Shown in pieces: positions 31,084-34,543 of a DNA stretch of 34,543 nucleotides (position 1 is its first letter; the number at the start of each line of letters is the position of its first letter). The notes beneath the pieces were generated by a model. That model was not told the origin of the DNA and searched no databases. It worked only from the letters and a program-made list of their open reading frames with translations. The translations under genes were made by a program, and so were the position numbers. This stretch comes from Prevotella sp. (lineage in GTDB: Bacteria > Bacteroidota > Bacteroidia > Bacteroidales > Bacteroidaceae): NCBI GenBank assembly GCA_024695815.1, contig JAILHK010000015.1, positions 1-34,543 on the forward strand, written 5' to 3'.

Positions 31084-31914
31084 TCACTTCCCCCCGTATT
31101 CTCCCAGAATCTTCAAGTCGCGCGTCAGTGGGATGATGGCATCCACAGCCTGACGATAGCGGGTCAGGTCGCTGTAGGTCACGTCCACATAGAACAGGTA
31201 CTCCCACTCCTTGCCGATGATGGGCAGCGACTGAATCTTAGTCAGGTTAATCTTATAGAACGACAAGATGGCGAGCACGGCCGAGAGCGAGCCTTCCTCG
31301 TGGGGCAGCGAGAATACGATGCTGGCCTTGTTGCTCTCTACGAGAGGGCGCAGCATGTCGGCCTTCTGAGGCATGGAGCACACCAGGAAACGGGTGAAGT
31401 TATGCTTATTATCCTCGATACCGTTTTCCAGCACCTTCAGCCCGTAGAGCTTGGCTGCCTCGGCATGACAGATGGCGGCCCATCCGCGATGCTGACCTTC
31501 GGCTATCATTTTGGCCGAGCCGGCGGTGTCGTCACCTTCCACCATGCGCAGCGTGGGGTGCTTCTCTAGGTAGTGGCGCGTCTGCATCAGTGCCACGGGG
31601 TGCGAGTGTACCTCGGTGATGGTGTCCCAGTCGTCTTCCGGCAGACAGCAGATGCAGTGGGTGATGTGCAACTTGTGCTCGCCCACCACGGTGGTGCCAC
31701 TGTCGCGCAGCAACTCGTAGTTGTGCAGCAGCGAACCGGCTATGGTGTTTTCGATGGCAGCCATACCGATGACGGTGGGGTCTTGGCGCACGTTCTCAAA
31801 CACCTGTTCAAACGTATTGCAACAGATCAACTGCAGTTGTTCGCCCTCGAAATACTGATGGGCGGCTATGTCGTGAAACGACCCTGTGATGCCTTGTATC
31901 GCTATTCTTTTCAT
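31084..31914 (-). CDS. pheA: Prephenate dehydratase
   Basis: A 276-residue monofunctional enzyme converting prephenate to phenylpyruvate. The catalytic domain (about 1-180) opens with RIAIQGITGSFHDIAAHQYF, has AAIENTIAGSLLHNYELL and ends with the essential Thr-Arg-Phe motif in NKHNFTRFLV. A C-terminal ACT domain (about 195-276) follows. Its usual phenylalanine-binding motifs GALV and ESRP are altered here (GSLS and QSLP in LTKIQSLPIIGKEWEYLFYVD), so feedback inhibition may differ from the E. coli model. First structural gene of the aromatic operon, 31 bases after an intrinsic terminator preceded by a Phe/Tyr leader peptide, so transcription is very likely attenuated. Confidence 0.95.
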   Translation of the reverse strand: MKRIAIQGITGSFHDIAAHQYFEGEQLQLICCNTFEQVFENVRQDPTVIGMAAIENTIAGSLLHNYELLRDSGTTVVGEHKLHITHCICCLPEDDWDTITEVHSHPVALMQTRHYLEKHPTLRMVEGDDTAGSAKMIAEGQHRGWAAICHAEAAKLYGLKVLENGIEDNKHNFTRFLVCSMPQKADMLRPLVESNKASIVFSLPHEEGSLSAVLAILSFYKINLTKIQSLPIIGKEWEYLFYVDVTYSDLTRYRQAVDAIIPLTRDLKILGEYGGK

Positions 31915-31944
31915 TTTTCAATTATTCTCTTTTGCCTTGCCCTT

Positions 31945-31984
31945 AAAAAGAAGCCCCACTTTCACTCTTCGTGAAGCGGGGCTT
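31945..31984 (-). terminator. Attenuator terminator of the pheA operon
   Basis: Read on the minus strand, AAGCCCCGCTTCAC (31984-31971) pairs with GTGAAAGTGGGGCTT (31965-31951) around a 5-base loop GAAGA, with one bulged A and one G-T pair. CTTTTT (31950-31945) follows. It lies between the leader ORF and pheA. Bases 31980-31971 (CCCGCTTCAC) can instead pair perfectly with GTGAAGCGGG at 32039-32030 in the leader ORF, which would destroy the terminator. Confidence 0.88.
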
Positions 31985-32016
31985 GTATTTTATTTGTTCA
32001 TTTCTGACCTTCAACT

Positions 32017-32091
32017 TTACATACGACTACCCGCTTCACAATTGCTTGTAAAGTAATAATAAAAATAGAAGTATGCATTAAATTTCGTCAT
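32017..32091 (-). CDS. Phe/Tyr leader peptide of the pheA operon attenuator
   Basis: A 24-codon ORF starting at ATG 32091 and ending with TAA 32019-32017. It begins MTKFNAYFYFYYYFTS, with eight consecutive aromatic codons (Tyr-Phe-Tyr-Phe-Tyr-Tyr-Tyr-Phe, 32073-32050) and nine aromatics in its first 14 residues. It is followed by eight further residues with Cys-Glu-Ala-Gly encoded by the antiterminator strand 32039-32030. A ribosome stalled on the aromatic run leaves that strand free, so the antiterminator forms and the operon is transcribed. A ribosome reaching the stop codon covers it and the terminator forms. The logic matches the E. coli pheL leader, but Tyr is sensed as well, fitting an operon that makes both. 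Too short for most gene finders. Confidence 0.85.
   Translation of the reverse strand: MTKFNAYFYFYYYFTSNCEAGSRM
32030..32039 (-). promoter_or_regulatory. Antiterminator strand of the pheA attenuator
   Basis: GTGAAGCGGG on the minus strand is the exact reverse complement of CCCGCTTCAC in the 5' arm of the terminator (31980-31971). The alternative 10-base helix would enclose a 49-base loop. It begins 10 bases after the last aromatic codon and ends 10 bases before the leader stop codon. Confidence 0.8.
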
Positions 32092-32119
32092 TTTTGTTAC
32101 TAATTGTAATTAACGGGTG

Positions 32120-32151
32120 CAAAAGTATAACAATTCTCTCAAATCACCAAA
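32120..32151 (-). promoter_or_regulatory. Promoter of the pheA operon
   Basis: On the minus strand TTTG (32151-32148), exactly 20 bases, TACTTTTG (32127-32120). It is the best-formed promoter in the window and would start the mRNA about 20-25 bases before the leader ATG at 32091. Confidence 0.85.
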
Positions 32152-32167
32152 CTTTTTCTGAGTTTTT

Positions 32168-33046
32168 TTACAATCCAAATGGATTTATGGCCGAATAGAC
32201 GCGTTTCATGTGCTGTTCTACGCCCTCGGCCGAGTAATCACCACTGACGTCGGCCAGTTCGTTGGGGTTCAACTCCAGCAGTTTCTGCATGTCTTCCTCG
32301 GCACCTTTCTTGTCGCCTGTCTCGTAGCGCAAACGCCCGCGCTCGTGGTAGGCATCGAGCTGGAAGGGGTTCATATCTATCAGCTTATCATACAGGCTCA
32401 GCGCTTCCGTGCTCTGTCCCTTGGCCTGCGCCAGGCGGGCTGCTGCCAGCACCACATCCTCGTGGTCGGCATGATGACTCATCAGCCAATCCACGTCTTC
32501 TTGGGCGCCTTTCACCTCGCCCATCTTCGTCAGCACCTGGGCACGCAGCAGACGGGCATCACTGAACTCAGGTTCCAGCACAATGGCTTTGGTCAGGCGG
32601 GCAATAGCGCCAATAACGTCGTTACGCTGCACGCACGCTTGACTGAATAAATAATGTACGCGAGGATTATCCCCGTCTATCTCCTGCGCCTGCTGACACA
32701 GGTGCTCCATCTCTTCGTAGTCTTCCTGCATATAGGCCACATGGGCTGCCTGCAACAACACTTCAGCATTGTCTGGCGTCAACTCATGAAGCGTCTTCAG
32801 CTCGGCCAGAGCCTCGGCCAGTGCGCCCAGATGTATCAGTGCCTGCGACAGATAGTCGCGCACCTCCAGGTCTTCCTGCAGCTTCAAGGCCTCGCGGTAG
32901 CACTTCACGGCATAGTCAAACTGCCCCATTCGCATAGCCTTCACACCGTCATACTTCAGCAGATCAAACTGCTTGGCATCGGCATTTTTCTTTTCTTCCT
33001 CGGGGTTCTCTGCGTCCCCGCCCAACAACGTTTTCCAAAATCCCAT
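32168..33046 (-). CDS. Tetratricopeptide-repeat protein
   Basis: A 292-residue soluble helical protein made of about six TPR units from residue 30 on, each with the W/L-G-Y-A-F-A-P spacing, for example MGQFDYAVKCYREALKLQED, QEDYEEMEHLCQQAQEIDGD, RNDVIGAIARLTKAIVLEPE and TGDKKGAEEDMQKLLELNPN. TPR arrays bind partner proteins; no partner is indicated. The N-terminus (MGFWKTLLGGDAENPEEEKK) is not a signal peptide. ATG 33046 is chosen; the TTG at 33052 is not required. It is transcribed toward the pheA leader with no terminator between, so read-through into the attenuator is possible. Confidence 0.88.
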   Translation of the reverse strand: MGFWKTLLGGDAENPEEEKKNADAKQFDLLKYDGVKAMRMGQFDYAVKCYREALKLQEDLEVRDYLSQALIHLGALAEALAELKTLHELTPDNAEVLLQAAHVAYMQEDYEEMEHLCQQAQEIDGDNPRVHYLFSQACVQRNDVIGAIARLTKAIVLEPEFSDARLLRAQVLTKMGEVKGAQEDVDWLMSHHADHEDVVLAAARLAQAKGQSTEALSLYDKLIDMNPFQLDAYHERGRLRYETGDKKGAEEDMQKLLELNPNELADVSGDYSAEGVEQHMKRVYSAINPFGL

Positions 33047-33071
33047 GATCAAAAGCTTAAAAATTTGGTTG

Positions 33072-33079
33072 CAAAGTTA
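33072..33079 (-). promoter_or_regulatory. -7 element of the TPR gene (TAACTTTG)
   Basis: TAACTTTG followed by C on the minus strand, 25 bases before ATG 33046. Divergent from the tat promoter 22 bases away. Confidence 0.6.
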
Positions 33080-33100
33080 CGAAAAAAGAATTAAAATGTG

Positions 33101-33108
33101 TACCTTTG
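33101..33108 (+). promoter_or_regulatory. -7 element of tatA-tatC (TACCTTTG)
   Basis: TACCTTTG on the plus strand, 26 bases before ATG 33135. Bases 33117-33128 (ATTTAAAT within a short palindrome) lie between it and the gene. Confidence 0.6.
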
Positions 33109-33134
33109 TCCCGATGATTTAAATCATATTTTTT

Positions 33135-33347
33135 ATGTTAGCAACAAAAACATTACTGCTCTTAGGACTGGGCGCACCAGAGCTGCTACTCATCGCCCTC
33201 GTTGTACTGCTGCTCTTTGGCGGCTCTAAGATTCCCGAACTGATGCGCGGTTTGGGCAAAGGCGTAAAAAGCTTCAAAGAGGGCATGAACGAAGTGGGCG
33301 ACGTGAAATCTGACATCGAAGGCCAAGCAAAAGGGGATGAGAAATAA
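33135..33347 (+). CDS. tatA: Sec-independent translocase protein TatA/TatE
   Basis: A 70-residue TatA-type protein: a short N-terminal membrane helix ([20 protein letters not shown]), the hinge glycine, then an amphipathic helix ([20 protein letters not shown]) and a charged tail. TatA oligomers form the pore through which folded twin-arginine substrates cross the inner membrane. The FG at the end of the helix and the PEL motif are the family signature. It overlaps tatC by 11 bases; no tatB is present, consistent with a minimal TatAC system. Confidence 0.95.
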   Translation: MLATKTLLLLGLGAPELLLIALVVLLLFGGSKIPELMRGLGKGVKSFKEGMNEVGDVKSDIEGQAKGDEK

Positions 33348-34098
33348 CGAGGCAGCCACCTTCTGGCAGCATCTCGACATTCTGCGCTGGGTCATCCTGC
33401 GCTCGCTAGCTGTGGTAGTAACAGTGGGCACGGTGGCCTTCTGCCTAAAGGACTGGCTCTTTGCGTTGGTGCTGGCACCGAGCAACAGCCAGTTTGTCAC
33501 ATTTCGCTGGCTGCACACCGAGCCGTTTGCACTCCACCTAATCAACACGGGGCTCACCGAACAGTTCATGACACACATGCGTATGGCCTTGTATGCCGGC
33601 TTGCTATGTGCTGCGCCCTACGTGCTTTTCGAGCTTTTCCGTTTCATATCACCAGGGCTCTACCACCACGAGCGCCGTGCTGCGCTGTGGATCACGCTCT
33701 CTGGCTATTTAATGTTCATGTTGGGCACACTCGTGTGCTACATGCTCATATTCCCTCTCACCGTGCGTTTCCTCGGCACCTACCAGGTCAGCCCTGATGT
33801 TGACAACATGCTCACACTTCAGAGCTATGCCGACACGCTCGTATCCATGAGTCTGGTCATGGGTGCCGTCTTTGAGTTGCCCGTGGTCTGTGCCATCCTT
33901 GGTCGTATGGGGGTCATTTCCCCCACCCTGATGACCCACTATCGTCGCCATGCTATCGTCGCCATCCTCGTAGTGGCAGCCATCATCACCCCCACTACCG
34001 ATGTCTTCACCCTTCTTCTTGTATCACTTCCCATCGCCCTGCTCTACGAAATCAGTATCTTCATTGTCAGAATTTCCCCAAAAAACAACCCCCTCTAA
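33337..34098 (+). CDS. tatC: Sec-independent translocase protein TatC
   Basis: TatC (253 residues) is the six-helix inner-membrane receptor that recognises twin-arginine signal peptides. Family features are [16 protein letters not shown] at the cytoplasmic N-terminus (usual form HLxELRxR), the first periplasmic loop, [20 protein letters not shown] after the second helix (conserved F-xxPGL-xxxER), and the later helices [20 protein letters not shown] and [20 protein letters not shown], with the conserved TP-D-x-x-T segment. Translation is coupled to tatA by an 11-base overlap. A hairpin with a T-rich tail follows it directly. Confidence 0.95.
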   Translation: MRNNEAATFWQHLDILRWVILRSLAVVVTVGTVAFCLKDWLFALVLAPSNSQFVTFRWLHTEPFALHLINTGLTEQFMTHMRMALYAGLLCAAPYVLFELFRFISPGLYHHERRAALWITLSGYLMFMLGTLVCYMLIFPLTVRFLGTYQVSPDVDNMLTLQSYADTLVSMSLVMGAVFELPVVCAILGRMGVISPTLMTHYRRHAIVAILVVAAIITPTTDVFTLLLVSLPIALLYEISIFIVRISPKNNPL

Positions 34099-34120
34099 AT
34101 CTCCCCGAGGGGGAGACTTT
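34099..34120 (+). terminator. Likely terminator of tatA-tatC
   Basis: TCTCCCC (34099-34105) pairs with GGGGAGA (34109-34115), followed by CTTTCTTATTTT. It begins at the tatC stop codon, and may be part of the repeat family described for 34113-34252. Confidence 0.6.
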
Positions 34121-34252
34121 CTTATTTTCAACCCCCTCCTTTGGGAGGGATGGGGAAGTCTAATTTTTCAACCTGTGCGGTTGTTTCCTTAGCTTAAACC
34201 TTGCGTAGCCACTCCCCTCCCATGTAGGGGAGGGGTTGGGGGTGGGGTCTTG
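34113..34252. repeat. G/C-rich palindromic repeats between tatC and the HU-like gene
   Basis: Unit E (34113-34160) is bounded by AGACTT and AAGTCT and contains CCCTCCTTTGGGAGGG. Unit F (34207-34252) contains CTCCCCTCCCATGTAGGGG and a GGGGGTGGGGTCTTGG flank. F matches unit D at 28753-28796 (CACTCCCCTCCC start, GGGTCTT end) and the reverse complement of C. The intervening 46 bases hold nothing I recognise. Confidence 0.65.
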
Positions 34253-34260
34253 GATTGGGG

Positions 34261-34543
34261 TTAGTCCTCATTCTCCCCCTGACTCGCGGTCTCAATTCCC
34301 GCCAACTCCTTCACGTTAAGGAGCGATGCACGCTTCTTCAGCGACTTCGACGTCAGGTCGTTCAAGTCCATGCGACTTGGCTGGAAGCGCAGGTATATTC
34401 CTCGCATGTGGGACGCCAGGTTGAACTCCTCCTCAGAGTCGGCACCCGTGGTGTGCGTAGAGAGATAGAACGTACCCAGGTCGCCAAACTGCACCTTCTT
34501 ACCCTCCATCAGCTGCTCCAGGATACACGACTGCAACTTGTTG
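34261..34543 (-). CDS. HU-like DNA-binding protein, partial (5' end beyond the window)
   Basis: The frame runs off the right edge; the visible 93 residues are the C-terminal part. EGKKVQFGDLGTFYLS is the core strand motif of the Bacteroidetes HU-like (HU-IHF fold) family, in which G(R/K)xVxxGDLGxF is the hallmark. ANLASHMRGIYLRFQPS-like residues follow (here NLASHMRGIYLRFQPS), and a basic segment KSLKKRASLL. These proteins bind and bend DNA. The acidic tail ASQGENED follows. The TTG at 34536 is not a start, since coding sequence continues upstream (NKLQSC). Confidence 0.85.
   Translation of the reverse strand, partial: NKLQSCILEQLMEGKKVQFGDLGTFYLSTHTTGADSEEEFNLASHMRGIYLRFQPSRMDLNDLTSKSLKKRASLLNVKELAGIETASQGENED

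Noticed and set aside
32003..32078. Alternative ORF in the pheA leader starting at ATG 32078 (MHTSIFIITLQ...)
   Set aside because: It is out of frame with the aromatic run and has only one Phe and no Tyr. The ORF from ATG 32091 contains the regulatory codon run and fits the attenuator geometry.
1..34543. CRISPR array or defence island
   Set aside because: No series of regularly spaced repeats and no cas or known defence genes beyond one toxin-antitoxin pair.

Overview
The window is a stretch of Bacteroidales chromosome, most like Prevotella or a close relative. The clues are the Bacteroidetes promoter signature (TTG/TTTG, about 20 bases, TAnnTTTG) in front of many genes, the ssb-gldE-phosphopantetheinyl transferase cluster, a DUF4494 gene, carboxynorspermidine decarboxylase, clostripain-like and GH25 lipoprotein/secreted genes, and G/C-rich palindromic repeats between genes. 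Most of the window is housekeeping sequence; the left 4 kb is accessory.

Layout. 1-139: end of an IS3-family insertion sequence. 404-2147: a DNA-alkylation-repair-like protein and a D-2-hydroxyacid dehydrogenase. 2148-4125: an island with two copies of a 46-base palindromic repeat, a strongly folded candidate noncoding RNA of about 335 nt, a secreted protein with a one-base frameshift in its signal peptide, a HigBA-type toxin-antitoxin pair, and a 60-base relic of the 3' end of the dehydrogenase gene. 4160-5431: ilvC with its own promoter and a folded leader. 5473-7621: divergent GH25 lysozyme and C11 peptidase. 7609-10568 (minus): ssb, gldE, phosphopantetheinyl transferase and a conserved hypothetical gene. 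10602-11016 (minus): four tRNAs (Gly, Leu, Leu, Gly). 11130-14777 (minus): pseudokinase, DUF4494, YggS, NspC. 15181-17626: aminotransferase and ABC permease. 17770-21096: two tandem acyl-CoA ligases behind a paired operator. 21318-23746 (minus): LepA and a Crp/Fnr regulator. 23859-27669: small lipoprotein, YebC, PheT. 27862-31914 (minus): pheA, aminotransferase, DAHP synthase-chorismate mutase and tyrA, a compact Phe/Tyr pathway operon. 32168-33046: TPR protein. 33135-34098: tatA-tatC. 34261-end: partial HU-like protein.

The most informative finding is in front of pheA. A 24-codon leader ORF (32091-32017, minus) contains eight consecutive Phe/Tyr codons. It is followed by an intrinsic terminator whose 5' arm can instead pair perfectly, over 10 bases, with a segment inside the leader ORF. 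This is a complete ribosome-mediated attenuator reading both end products of the operon it controls. The second notable element is the unassigned structured RNA at about 2298-2635. The third is a pair of 25-base TGCACA-N13-TGTGCA sites bracketing the promoter of the acyl-CoA ligase pair. No CRISPR array, prophage or complete transposon was seen.
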